DNA of 64,000 bases, taken from Spirosoma profusum. GTDB taxonomy: Bacteria > Bacteroidota > Bacteroidia > Cytophagales > Spirosomataceae. Position numbers and translations under genes: made by a program. This document shows positions 18,709-27,254 of this stretch, piece by piece (the stretch's first letter is position 1; every line of letters begins with the position of its first letter). The DNA lies in NCBI RefSeq assembly GCF_014699005.1, contig NZ_JACWZY010000030.1, forward strand, positions 46,290-110,289, in the 5' to 3' direction. Below the pieces are notes generated by a model that saw only the letters and a program-made list of their open reading frames with translations, was not told where the DNA came from and did no database searches.

Positions 18709-19929
18709 TTAAGATGCCCGTTTGGCTTTTTCCCACACGCCCGACAGGTTTCCGTTACAAAAACGAATGAAACCAGCCAGTACGCACCAGTTCATAAAGA
18801 CAAAATAGAATGGTACAAAAGTGAGCTTGAAACGGGTCTGTCGGTTTTCAAGAACGTAACCGATTGTAGCTATTGCGTAAAAAACAAGTTGTCCAATAAA
18901 AAGCAATTGCCAGAATGTTGTCGACAGCATACTATCCGATGTAGCTGACTGTGTCAGCATAATCACATTCAGCAACAACAGCAGTGGCAGACAGAACGGA
19001 GTTACTGCCCAACGTAGCACCCGGTGTGATACGTACTGAAAGCTGAGCCAGCCGTACGAAAATATATTCAGCAAATAAGCAAGTCGTTTGATCGACTGAA
19101 AACCACCCGTGGCAATCCGCACTTTCCGTTTACGTTCTTCGCTCACCGAATGCGAGGGGCGCTCCAGCGCGTAGGCATCCGGTGCGTAGTCGACTCGGTA
19201 GCCGCGTCCGGCGATACGTAGCGAAATCATAAAATCGTCCAGCAACGTATCAGCTTCGACCGGTTCGTATAAATTAGTCCGAATGGCGAATAATTCACCG
19301 GCGGCTCCAACAATGGTGTGAAGCTGGGCATCCAGTTTTTTCAAAAACGATTCATACTTCCAGTAAAGTCCTTCGCCACTTCCGGCGGCCGCTTCTTCAC
19401 CTTCCAGTTGAATCCGTTTTTCGCCTGTTACGCAACCAATGTCGGCGGGTTCGAAACGCTTCACAATCCGGCTCACCGCTTCGCGATTCAGTTGCGTATT
19501 GGCGTCGGTAAAAATGGTGATAGGCGTAGTGACCTGCTGCATGGCGCGGTTCATAGCTACAATTTTACCGAGTCGCTGCGTTCCCGAAATAACCTTCAGA
19601 TTGGGAATATCCCTTTGACGTCCCGCCAGGTACGTAGCAGAGTCGTCGGTCGAACCTTCGATCACAAAAAGTAGATGCAGGTGTTCGGCGGGATAATCCT
19701 GATTCAGGCAATTCTGCAGCTTGGCAGGCAGGTAATCGAGTTCGTTGTAGGCGGGAACAATCATCGTTACGTCGGGAAAGGCCGTTTCCGACGTAGCAGG
19801 AGCCGTTACCTGCTTACCCTTCAGCTTGACCAATAGCCAGGCTACGATGCCATAACCCAGATACGTATAGAAAACCAGAAAGGCCAGGAGAAAAAACGTC
19901 CACCCAACCAATTGATAGAAAAGCGTCAT
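18709..19929 (-). CDS. Membrane-bound glycosyltransferase family 2
   Basis: This 406-residue protein has an N-terminal membrane segment, a GT-A domain (about 50-270) and three or four C-terminal membrane helices. The catalytic signs are VTMIVPAYNELDYLPAKL, the metal-binding FTDANTQLN, LLDDFMISLRIAGRGYRVDY, and ERKRKVRIATGGFQS in place of QxxRW. The layout is that of processive or BcsA/IcaA-like enzymes. It lies 20 bp after the next GT2 gene and is part of the exopolysaccharide operon. Confidence 0.9.
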   Translation of the reverse strand: MTLFYQLVGWTFFLLAFLVFYTYLGYGIVAWLLVKLKGKQVTAPATSETAFPDVTMIVPAYNELDYLPAKLQNCLNQDYPAEHLHLLFVIEGSTDDSATYLAGRQRDIPNLKVISGTQRLGKIVAMNRAMQQVTTPITIFTDANTQLNREAVSRIVKRFEPADIGCVTGEKRIQLEGEEAAAGSGEGLYWKYESFLKKLDAQLHTIVGAAGELFAIRTNLYEPVEADTLLDDFMISLRIAGRGYRVDYAPDAYALERPSHSVSEERKRKVRIATGGFQSIKRLAYLLNIFSYGWLSFQYVSHRVLRWAVTPFCLPLLLLLNVIMLTQSATSDSMLSTTFWQLLFIGQLVFYAIATIGYVLENRQTRFKLTFVPFYFVFMNWCVLAGFIRFCNGNLSGVWEKAKRAS

Positions 19930-19949
19930 GTTTGATGATGGTAAAAGAC

Positions 19950-20879
19950 CTAGACGGGTGATACACTGGTGGACCTTAGATTCCAGAGAGTTCCGTCAAT
20001 AAAGGCCCTGGCGTGTTGTATTTTCCCTTTGACAAGATACGAAATGATGTGTTTGGGAAATACGCACGTAGTGAAGTAAAGATAAAAGACCAAGCGCTGG
20101 AAAGGCGAGCAATGACGGCGCATAAACAGAATCCGATTGCGGGTCAGGTAATACGTCTTCAGTGTACTCTGCTGCCCAACCGATGCCGATTCTTTATGCA
20201 AAATAGTAGCAGTAGGCTGGTAGTAAATTTGATAACCTGCGTTACGTATCCGCTGCGACCAGTCGAGTTCTTCGTAGTACAGAAAAAAACGCTCGGCAAA
20301 ACGACCCACCTGCTTCACCACTGACCGACGTATCATCATGGCGCAACCGTGGGCAAAATACGTCTGGTGTGGCTGATCGTATTGTCCTTCGTCGGGTTGA
20401 TTGTATCCGATGGCGGTGGCTGTGCCGGTAAGCATATTCATGGGATTATAGCCCGCAAACTGCAATACCTTCGGACTCGCGTGGAATTTGATCTTGGGGC
20501 ACGTAACGCCAATTGTATCGTCAGTGGCAAATGGCTTAAGAAGTTCATCAAGCAACGTAGCAGATACTTCGGTATCGTTATTGACAATGAAGAAGTAATC
20601 CCCTTTGGCCTCGGACATTCCCAGATTGTTACCACCTGTAAAGCCTAAATTGGTTTCGCTACGTATCAACCGGACTTTTGGATATAGACTCAAATCGATA
20701 CTGGAACTGAGCGTTTCTGTCGACGCATTGTCCACGATAATGATTTCGTAGTTTGGGTACGTCAGTCGCGTGGTCGATTCCAGAAACTGTCGGGTAATTT
20801 CGGCCTGGTTATAGTTGATCGTAATGATCGATACAAGCTCAGGAACCCCATTGTTGCCTATACGTTCTCCTTTTGCCAT
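19950..20879 (-). CDS. Glycosyltransferase family 2 (rhamnosyltransferase-like)
   Basis: The GT-A domain starts VSIITINYNQAEITRQFLEST, with the DxD-like region NNDTEVS and the acceptor region RFAERFFLYYEELDWSQRIRNAGY, as in WcaA/rhamnosyltransferase-type enzymes. The ATG at 20879 gives 309 residues and overlaps the upstream stop by 22 bp. A GTG at 20900 would add seven residues, and I prefer the ATG. It has a hydrophobic stretch near the C-terminus (LVFYLYFTTCVFPKHI) and is probably membrane associated. Confidence 0.88.
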   Translation of the reverse strand: MAKGERIGNNGVPELVSIITINYNQAEITRQFLESTTRLTYPNYEIIIVDNASTETLSSSIDLSLYPKVRLIRSETNLGFTGGNNLGMSEAKGDYFFIVNNDTEVSATLLDELLKPFATDDTIGVTCPKIKFHASPKVLQFAGYNPMNMLTGTATAIGYNQPDEGQYDQPHQTYFAHGCAMMIRRSVVKQVGRFAERFFLYYEELDWSQRIRNAGYQIYYQPTATILHKESASVGQQSTLKTYYLTRNRILFMRRHCSPFQRLVFYLYFTTCVFPKHIISYLVKGKIQHARAFIDGTLWNLRSTSVSPV

Positions 20880-22030
20880 AAGCTGAAAATCGTCCGCCAC
20901 ATAATATATAGGTCGGTTTTGAACGAGAACGAATTGGCATATTCAATATCGAGGAACGTCCGCTCCCGATCCGACATGGCTGGCTGGCCTTTGGCACGCT
21001 TTTTTATTTGCCATAAACCGGTAAGGCCAGCCGGACCAGCAAAACGACGGGCAAATTCGTCGGAGGTTAGTTTCTCGGCTTCGTAGAGGGGCAGTGGTCG
21101 ATTGCCAACCAGCGACATGTGGCCGAGCAGGATGTTGAAAAGTTGCGGCAGTTCGTCGATGCTGCTGTTCCGTAAGAACGTACCAAAGCGTGTAATGCGC
21201 GGGTCGTTACGGAATTTCATGAACTTCGCCGACTTTTCGTTGTCCTGTAAATATTGTTTCTCACAGATAGGTTGATCTTTATCGAAAAGTAAACTCTGGC
21301 AGCCAACACCCTTGGCACGACAGGCGCTGCACAGAAATTCCGTTGTTTGATAGATGGGCGTAGAAGCGGATTCCGTAGCGTAGATATTATGTGAAGCCAT
21401 GTTGTTGATGAGCTGATCAGCAGCCACGCCCATCGTTCTGAACTTATACATATTAAATACGTAGTAGTTGGCTCCGGCCCGTTTCGACTTATAAAAAACA
21501 GGTCCTCTGGAATCCAGCTTGATCAGTATCGCTACCAGCAGTAGGATCGGCGAGAGAATAGTCAGAATCAGCAGTGAAGCCGCAATATCAATGGCTCGCT
21601 TCCACCAGGGGAGTTTAAACTGATTAACGGTATAAATATAATCCGCTACTCCATAAGCCTGCATCCGATTCGTTAATTTGAGGTAATAGCTAAGTTTAGA
21701 TTGTATCGCGTAATTATCCTCGTTGATAACCAGCATGTCTGTAACTCCGTCCATAATTGTAGTTTTTGGTATTTGGGTTTCCTTAGAAAGACAAGTAACC
21801 AGAATGGGAGTAAGTCCGTAAGCCGGATTACTCCGCACCATGGTTACCGTACTGAATTCATTAAGCTTATCGGCAATTACCAAACTGATGCCGGGGTTTC
21901 CGATGAACCAGGATTTTACCTCTATTGCGTAACTAAAGCGAACTATACGGCAGGCCGGGCCGACCATATTTATAATTCGGTTGGCAATTAATTCATCTTC
22001 GACCACCAGCAAAACACTTAACCCAGGCAT
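20858..22030 (-). CDS. Polyprenyl-phosphate sugar transferase with N-terminal receiver-like domain
   Basis: This 390-residue fusion should start the exopolysaccharide repeat unit by moving a sugar-1-phosphate onto undecaprenyl phosphate. Residues 1-120 look like a response-regulator receiver: VLLVVEDEL with acidic residues 11-13 and Asp54 in LVIADKL. The usual late lysine is missing (DMLVINE). From about 135 comes a membrane helix and the bacterial sugar transferase domain (KRAIDIAASLL, FYKSKRAGANYYVFNMYKFRTM, DELPQLFNILLGHMSLVGNRP, GLTGLWQI). An insert around 230-270 has Cys pairs (CSACRAKGVGC and CEKQ). It is first in the operon, 213 bp from the single receiver gene. Confidence 0.9.
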   Translation of the reverse strand: MPGLSVLLVVEDELIANRIINMVGPACRIVRFSYAIEVKSWFIGNPGISLVIADKLNEFSTVTMVRSNPAYGLTPILVTCLSKETQIPKTTIMDGVTDMLVINEDNYAIQSKLSYYLKLTNRMQAYGVADYIYTVNQFKLPWWKRAIDIAASLLILTILSPILLLVAILIKLDSRGPVFYKSKRAGANYYVFNMYKFRTMGVAADQLINNMASHNIYATESASTPIYQTTEFLCSACRAKGVGCQSLLFDKDQPICEKQYLQDNEKSAKFMKFRNDPRITRFGTFLRNSSIDELPQLFNILLGHMSLVGNRPLPLYEAEKLTSDEFARRFAGPAGLTGLWQIKKRAKGQPAMSDRERTFLDIEYANSFSFKTDLYIMWRTIFSLWQKENV

Positions 22031-22090
22031 TGTTGTGTTCAGTCAGATTGTAGTGTCGATATACTACACTTATGGGATTACGTAACTTTT

Positions 22091-22156
22091 GTTGATGCTT
22101 AACTAAGCAGTTATTGATAGGCTGCGTCAACGTACACTGCTTAGCTAAACATCAAT
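22091..22156. repeat. Imperfect inverted repeat upstream of sugar transferase operon
   Basis: Arms 22091-22110 and 22137-22156 (GTTGATGCTTAACTAAGCAG and its near complement) match at 17 of 20 positions. It lies in the leader between the single receiver gene and the sugar transferase gene, on the path of any read-through transcript. Confidence 0.65.
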
Positions 22157-22243
22157 GCTTGTGGACTCCTGACGTATCAGGATACTGGAATCCAGGTACT
22201 TATTGGTGCTATTATAGGGAGAGAGTGTAACTGATGCCGTCAA

Positions 22244-22750
22244 TTATGCGCTTTGTGAGAGCGAGTAATCACCTAAAAGCATCGACAGTATACGCGAGCG
22301 TTGCTGCCACAGGGGTTTATTGACTGGTTGTGTCTGCGTGATCGCTGATCGCTTCTGGCCTTCTTCCGTAGTGACAGCCCGACGTAGCAGGGCATTCAAT
22401 TTTGCTTTTACTTCTAGTGGATTGAATGGTTTTGAAATAAAATCATCAACTCCCTGTTCCAGACATTCGATGCGTGTACTGCTATCGGGTGCGTTAGACA
22501 GAATAACAACTGGAAGATGATGCAATAGGCGACTCGTCCGAATAAACTTGGTCAATTCAATACCACTAAAGAAGGGTATATTCAATTCGGTAAGTACGCA
22601 ATCAAATCGATTTCCCTGAATTAATAACCGTGCTGCTTCCTGGCCTGTAGTTGCTACTGTGATGTTAAATTCATTTCGTAGATTTTGAGCGAGGATGTCA
22701 ACCACGTAGGGATTTTCATCCACTATGAGTAGGTTGTGTTTGGTATTCAT
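22244..22750 (-). CDS. Single-domain response regulator with Glu at the phosphorylation site
   Basis: This 168-residue protein has one receiver domain (about 5-125) and a short basic tail with no DNA-binding domain. The acidic pair D11/E12, Ser85 and Lys107 (SKPF) are in place, but the phospho-accepting Asp is replaced by Glu55 in VLTELNIPFFSG. Glu at this place often mimics the phosphorylated state, so it may be locked on or act by protein contacts. It is transcribed towards the exopolysaccharide operon, whose first enzyme also has a receiver-like domain, suggesting a link to control of polymer synthesis. Confidence 0.88.
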   Translation of the reverse strand: MNTKHNLLIVDENPYVVDILAQNLRNEFNITVATTGQEAARLLIQGNRFDCVLTELNIPFFSGIELTKFIRTSRLLHHLPVVILSNAPDSSTRIECLEQGVDDFISKPFNPLEVKAKLNALLRRAVTTEEGQKRSAITQTQPVNKPLWQQRSRILSMLLGDYSLSQSA

Positions 22751-23565
22751 GATGCCTGTTTAAAATCATTTATGGGTTAGATTCTGAAAATTTAGACTAC
22801 GAGGACATTCTCAGGTTACAATTCAATTTAAAAAAACATGTGGCTGGTGGAGCAAACGTTTTTTGAAATATACCACCGTTAAATCAAAAGGCCACTTGTA
22901 TATAGTGATTAGTATTTAATTTAAAGCGTTGATAATCAATATCTTATCGTTTTTAATTTTACATATGAAAACTTTCGGCCATCAAATTGTCTCTTAAAAA
23001 GTGGTTAACTAGGTAAAATGCAAAATTGATTAAACGGTAGGTGGTTGAAATGCAAATTCTGGATGAAAACAACCTACCAAATAGTAAATAAATACCCGTT
23101 CCCCAGCTTGTGCACGGGTAAATAATAAGTACTGATGATTATATTAAATTGGCATTATATATATATTCTGTAAACGATATATTTAATAAAAATTCATTTG
23201 AGTAACTACAGAAAACTCATTTTTTGGCTTCTTTTTACATATAATTAACTCATTTTGTAGTCATATATTTATAAAAAGTAGTACTTATTTTCTATCACAA
23301 ATTTGCACAGATGCATCAACTTCTCGCTAATTCCAGCAACTTATTCGACTTTACTCAATTAGGCCATCGTCTTGATTTGTTTGTATTGGTCAAGGAAGAA
23401 ATCCCGGAAAAGTACAGAAATTAATGAAGGTTTATTAGGCTTATCCACAGAATAGTATAAAGGGTGACATAGAGTTGAAGCTCTCTGCCTGAGGGTACTT
23501 TTACTACTCTGAAGCCTCTTTTGGAACAATCAACTGCCCGGTCTATCCGTTTCACCACAAAGCCG
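22751..23565. other. AT-rich 0.8-kb intergenic region between divergent genes
   Basis: No clear gene lies here. Two hairpins are visible: GGTAGGTGGTT paired with AACAACCTACC (23036-23078), and ACCCGT...ACGGGT (about 23094-23119). A 37-codon frame at 23311-23424 (MHQLLANSSNLF to EKYRN) is possible but has no supporting family or terminator. The high A+T content and divergent flanking genes suggest promoters for both directions. Confidence 0.5.
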
Positions 23566-23573
23566 TATCTTTG
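23566..23573 (+). promoter_or_regulatory. -7 element upstream of YfhO gene
   Basis: TATCTTTG matches the Bacteroidota -7 consensus TAnnTTTG exactly and lies 23 bp upstream of the ATG at 23597. No good -33 TTTG is seen at the usual distance, so the call rests on the -7 box and position. Confidence 0.5.
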
Positions 23574-23596
23574 GCCTGAGTTGCTATTAACTTTCT

Positions 23597-26188
23597 ATGA
23601 ATCATCCAACCCTTTTTCAACGGCTTCGCCCGCATCTGTTTGCTGTAATAGGTCTATTTGTGCTGGCCACTATCTATTTTCTGCCGGTATTATCAGGTAA
23701 AACTCTGTCAATGCACGATGTGCAGGAAGCCTCGGCGGCTGCTCACGAAATTCGGGAATTTGCCCGCGAAACCGGCGAAAAACCCCTTTGGACTGACGCT
23801 GTTTTCAGCGGTATGCCAGGCTATATGATTGATTTTCATTATCCTTATATACTTGTTTATAAGGCTTTTACAGGCTTTGTTAACGTATTGCCAAACACCG
23901 CCAGTATTTTGTTTGTGGTGATGCTGAGCATGTACATTCTGCTGGTTGTATTAGGCTGTAACTCGTGGCTTTCGGCAATGGGCGCTGCTGCTTACGGGCT
24001 TGGTACATTCAGTGTGGTTAGCCTTGAAGCGGGGCACGTATCGAAACTATTTGCCTTAGGATATGGAGCCGGTATGCTGGCTGGGGTGATTCTAGCGCTA
24101 CGTGGTCGGTACTTGCTCGGAGCCGCCCTGACAGGCTTCTTTTTGTGCATGGAACTAGGGGCCAACCACATTCAGATAACGTACTATCTCTTTATGACGG
24201 TAGGTATATACGTCGTGGTGGAAGGCGTTACGTTGGCACGAACCGGTAAGAGCCGACAACTGCTGTTTGGACTCGCTACGTTGCTGCTGGCTGGTGTATT
24301 GGCAGCCGGTAGTTTTGGAAAACGGTTACTAATACTGAATCAGTACACTAAAGAATCGATTCGGGGTAAGTCAGAACTGACAGCTAAAACCACTAATCCC
24401 GATGGCAAAACGCCCAGTAGTGAATCGAAAGGAGGGTTGGATAAAGATTATGCATTTTTATACAGCTACGGCAAAGCTGAAACCCTGACGCTGCTCATTC
24501 CGAACGTATACGGTGGGGGGTCAATCGGCGGATTAGGGACCGATTCCGAGTTTTATAAAGCTTTAGTAAATCGGGGAATCGATCCATCAGCAGCTAAACA
24601 ATTTGCGGAGGAAGGCGCCCCAACGTATTGGGGAGATCAGCCGATTCTGGGCGGACCTGCCTATGCCGGAGCCGCGCTGTTGTTCTTATTTGTGCTGGGT
24701 ATGTTCGTTATTCGTGGCCCTATTAAGTGGTGGTTGTTAGGCGCAGCTGCACTAATGATTATGCTCGCCTGGGGTAAGAATTTTATGTTCTTTAACGAGC
24801 TTCTGTTCGATTACCTTCCCTATCTGAACAAGTTCAGAGCAATGACTATGGCGCTATGTCTGGCGCAGTTATTTTTGGCTGCTGGTGCCGCTATGGGAAT
24901 TCAGGCGATTGTCGACCAGAAATTAACATTTGCCCAGTTGCGCCAACCGCTGCTGATTAGTCTGGCGGCAACAGCGGGTGTAGCGTTGATAATAGCTGTA
25001 ATGGGAAGTGCATTTCTGTCGTTCCAACGGCCCAATGATGTCGATATGCTGGCCCGCACGGGCCTTGGTGAAGCCGCCAAAGATTTTCTGGCTCCCCTCA
25101 TCAGCGACCGGCAGAGTTTGATGCGTTCGGATGCCTTCCGTTCCATTATTCTGATTTTGCTGTCCGCTGGCGCTATTTATTTATTCATTACCAACAAAAT
25201 CAAATCGGCGGTTTTTTATCCGATCTTGTTTGCCATTGTTGTTTTCGATCTGTTTGCGGTTGATAAACGGTTCCTCAACAGCGCTGATTTTGTTCCCAAA
25301 TCGCAGGTTACAACCATTTTTGATCCGACGCCCGCCGACGGGCAGATTCTTCAGGATAAAACACTTGGCTACCGGGTTTTCGATCAGACGGGGTCGTTTA
25401 TGGAAAGCAACCGGGCTTCTTATTTCCACCGGTCGATTGGGGGCTATAACACTACCCGTTTGCGTCGGTATAATGAACTGATTAACCACGCGTTCCAGAA
25501 CAATACGTTGCATATTCTGAATATGCTGAATGCTAAATACGTTATTCAGCCCGGCCAGCCCGACCCCAATAATCCACAGCAACAGCCTGGCCCAGTTCCC
25601 ATTCCAAATCCTGAAGTATTGGGAGCGGCCTGGTTTGTCGGAAACATACAACAGGTAGCCGATGCCGATGCCGAAATGGCAGCGATGAAAACGCTTAATC
25701 CACGCGATTCGGTTGTGGTTGATAAGCGATTTGCTGCCCAATTAGGTAATCTGCCTGCCCAATTAGATCATACAGGCAGCACGATTCAACTAACAAGTTA
25801 CCGCCCTGATAAACTGATTTATTCGGCCAATGCTACACGTGATGGGCTGGCTGTTTTTTCAGAGATTTATTATCGAGGCCATGAAGACTGGCAGGCGTTT
25901 ATCGACGGAAAGCCAGCTCCGCACCTGCGTGCCAACTACGTATTACGAGCGCTACGTATACCCACTGGCAAACACAATATCGAATTCCGTTTCGATCCAC
26001 CGCTGGCCCGATTAGGTGATACTATCGATCTGATATGCAACGTATTATTAATTGCATTGATTGGTTTTGTCGTCTTCCGGGAAGGGCGCAGCCGGAGCAA
26101 TCAGCCAACAACCGAGCCTGATCCAATAATGCCGCCTGCACCAGAGAACGTAACACCGTCGAAGCCAACGAAAACTAAATCGCGCTAG
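23597..26188 (+). CDS. YfhO-family multispanning membrane protein
   Basis: This 863-residue protein has about 12-13 transmembrane segments followed by a soluble C-terminal part and a last helix near 815-835. Early features are SGKTLSMHDVQEASAAAHEIREF, GEKPLWTDAVFSGMPGYMIDFHYP and, later, SYFHRSIGGYNTTRLRRYNELI and YYRGHEDWQAFIDGKPAP, all typical of the YfhO family (GT-C-like fold). In Gram-positives YfhO glycosylates lipoteichoic acid; in Bacteroidota its substrate is unknown. Transfer of a sugar from a polyprenyl carrier to an envelope component is the reasonable inference. It is monocistronic or followed only by a gene fragment. Confidence 0.88.
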   Translation: MNHPTLFQRLRPHLFAVIGLFVLATIYFLPVLSGKTLSMHDVQEASAAAHEIREFARETGEKPLWTDAVFSGMPGYMIDFHYPYILVYKAFTGFVNVLPNTASILFVVMLSMYILLVVLGCNSWLSAMGAAAYGLGTFSVVSLEAGHVSKLFALGYGAGMLAGVILALRGRYLLGAALTGFFLCMELGANHIQITYYLFMTVGIYVVVEGVTLARTGKSRQLLFGLATLLLAGVLAAGSFGKRLLILNQYTKESIRGKSELTAKTTNPDGKTPSSESKGGLDKDYAFLYSYGKAETLTLLIPNVYGGGSIGGLGTDSEFYKALVNRGIDPSAAKQFAEEGAPTYWGDQPILGGPAYAGAALLFLFVLGMFVIRGPIKWWLLGAAALMIMLAWGKNFMFFNELLFDYLPYLNKFRAMTMALCLAQLFLAAGAAMGIQAIVDQKLTFAQLRQPLLISLAATAGVALIIAVMGSAFLSFQRPNDVDMLARTGLGEAAKDFLAPLISDRQSLMRSDAFRSIILILLSAGAIYLFITNKIKSAVFYPILFAIVVFDLFAVDKRFLNSADFVPKSQVTTIFDPTPADGQILQDKTLGYRVFDQTGSFMESNRASYFHRSIGGYNTTRLRRYNELINHAFQNNTLHILNMLNAKYVIQPGQPDPNNPQQQPGPVPIPNPEVLGAAWFVGNIQQVADADAEMAAMKTLNPRDSVVVDKRFAAQLGNLPAQLDHTGSTIQLTSYRPDKLIYSANATRDGLAVFSEIYYRGHEDWQAFIDGKPAPHLRANYVLRALRIPTGKHNIEFRFDPPLARLGDTIDLICNVLLIALIGFVVFREGRSRSNQPTTEPDPIMPPAPENVTPSKPTKTKSR

Positions 26189-26198
26189 GCCAGAATTA

Positions 26199-26558
26199 AT
26201 GTATCACTCCGGGGGAAATCCCTCGCCTTTAGGCGAATACTTTAGTTTGATCGCATTATGCCACACTACCGTTAGGCGAGCTATACGACCTATGATTGTA
26301 ATCGGTTTTGCAGGCGTAGGTAATGTGGGCAACTGGCTGCACGATGTCAATTTTCAGAACCTCAACTATTCGTTAGGTGGAGGAGTCCGTCTGGCTCTGA
26401 ACCGAAAAGAACGCCTGAACCTACGTATCGATTATTGCTGGGGATTAGGCCAGAGCGTATCGAACGGACTTTATTTTCAGTTGGGAGAAGCCTTCGGATT
26501 AGTCGATTTCGCTACGTTGTTCCAACCGCTTAAGGCGAACCATTTTCCGAGTCGGTAA
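26199..26558 (+). pseudogene. Fragment of a BamA/TamA-type outer-membrane protein gene (C-terminal end)
   Basis: The 119-codon frame contains GFAGVGNVGNWLHDVNF, YSLGGGVRLALNRKERLNLR and GQSVSNGLYFQLGEAF, the pattern of the last strands of a surface-antigen (D15/BamA-like) barrel, where an intact protein would end near GEAF (about 26495). The rest of the barrel and all POTRA domains are absent. The native stop is gone and the frame runs on antisense to the PAP2_C gene, whose own stop (26477) lies inside the fragment. I read it as a remnant left by a deletion or recombination. Confidence 0.65.
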
Positions 26559-27163
26559 AGCGGATACGTGAACACAAACGCGCCCATTACGTCGATGGTA
26601 TAATGAACGTGCTGCACGAGCAATAATGCCCCTACAATCAGCGAACCGATAAAAACCAGCACGCGATCCCACCAACGGCGCAAGCTCAGAAAGATGAGAA
26701 AAATGGTGGATGTATGACCCGAATAAAACAGGTCTTTGGTGATGTACACTTTCCCGTAAAACGCATTGGTAATCGGATCGACCATCGGAATCAGGCCAAC
26801 GGGCGGATCGAGTGGCAATAGATTGATACTAATCATTCGCGACAGGCTGACAATAACGTAGCTGTAGACAAACATCATAAAAATGGCTGGACTACGTCGG
26901 ACTCGGATAAGCAGGAGCAAGGCAGCCGCCCAGATCACCAGAAAAATAATCAGCGATACGTCCAGGGGTGGAATCTGATTCAGAACCCAGTCGTTTAAAA
27001 CCGGACCGCTGTGCTGTTCAATAATCTGAAAAAACGTAGGAAAAGCACCAAGTAAGGCAAGCAAACTAATAGAACCCGCAATAAATTTTCGGCGAAATAC
27101 TGGCGATTTCCAGGCGATTCGCCAAACCAGATCATCAACAGGATTGGGTGTGAAAAGAGACAT
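26477..27163 (-). CDS. PAP2_C (sphingomyelin synthase-like) membrane protein
   Basis: This 228-residue membrane protein has six hydrophobic segments. The motifs DLFYSGHTSTIFL and QHVHYTIDVMGAFVFTYPL fit the C3 and C4 motifs of the PAP2_C family, which includes eukaryotic sphingomyelin synthases and the related ceramide phosphoethanolamine enzymes. It may move a phospho-headgroup onto diacylglycerol or a ceramide-type lipid; many Bacteroidota make sphingolipids. The last few residues (NPKASPN) are encoded antisense to the barrel fragment, so its natural C-terminus may have been changed by the rearrangement. Confidence 0.8.
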   Translation of the reverse strand: MSLFTPNPVDDLVWRIAWKSPVFRRKFIAGSISLLALLGAFPTFFQIIEQHSGPVLNDWVLNQIPPLDVSLIIFLVIWAAALLLLIRVRRSPAIFMMFVYSYVIVSLSRMISINLLPLDPPVGLIPMVDPITNAFYGKVYITKDLFYSGHTSTIFLIFLSLRRWWDRVLVFIGSLIVGALLLVQHVHYTIDVMGAFVFTYPLYRLGKWFALSGWNNVAKSTNPKASPN

Positions 27164-27254
27164 AACGGCAATGTAAAAGGCCGCAAAGTTACGAAAAGAT
27201 TAAATGAGCGAAAGAGTGAATGAGCGAATAACCTGCCGGATGGTTTTTGCTCAT

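Noticed and set aside
23311..23424. 37-codon frame MHQLLANSSNLF in the 0.8-kb AT-rich gap
   Set aside because: No terminator, no clear promoter spacing and no family; kept only as a remark in the intergenic entry.
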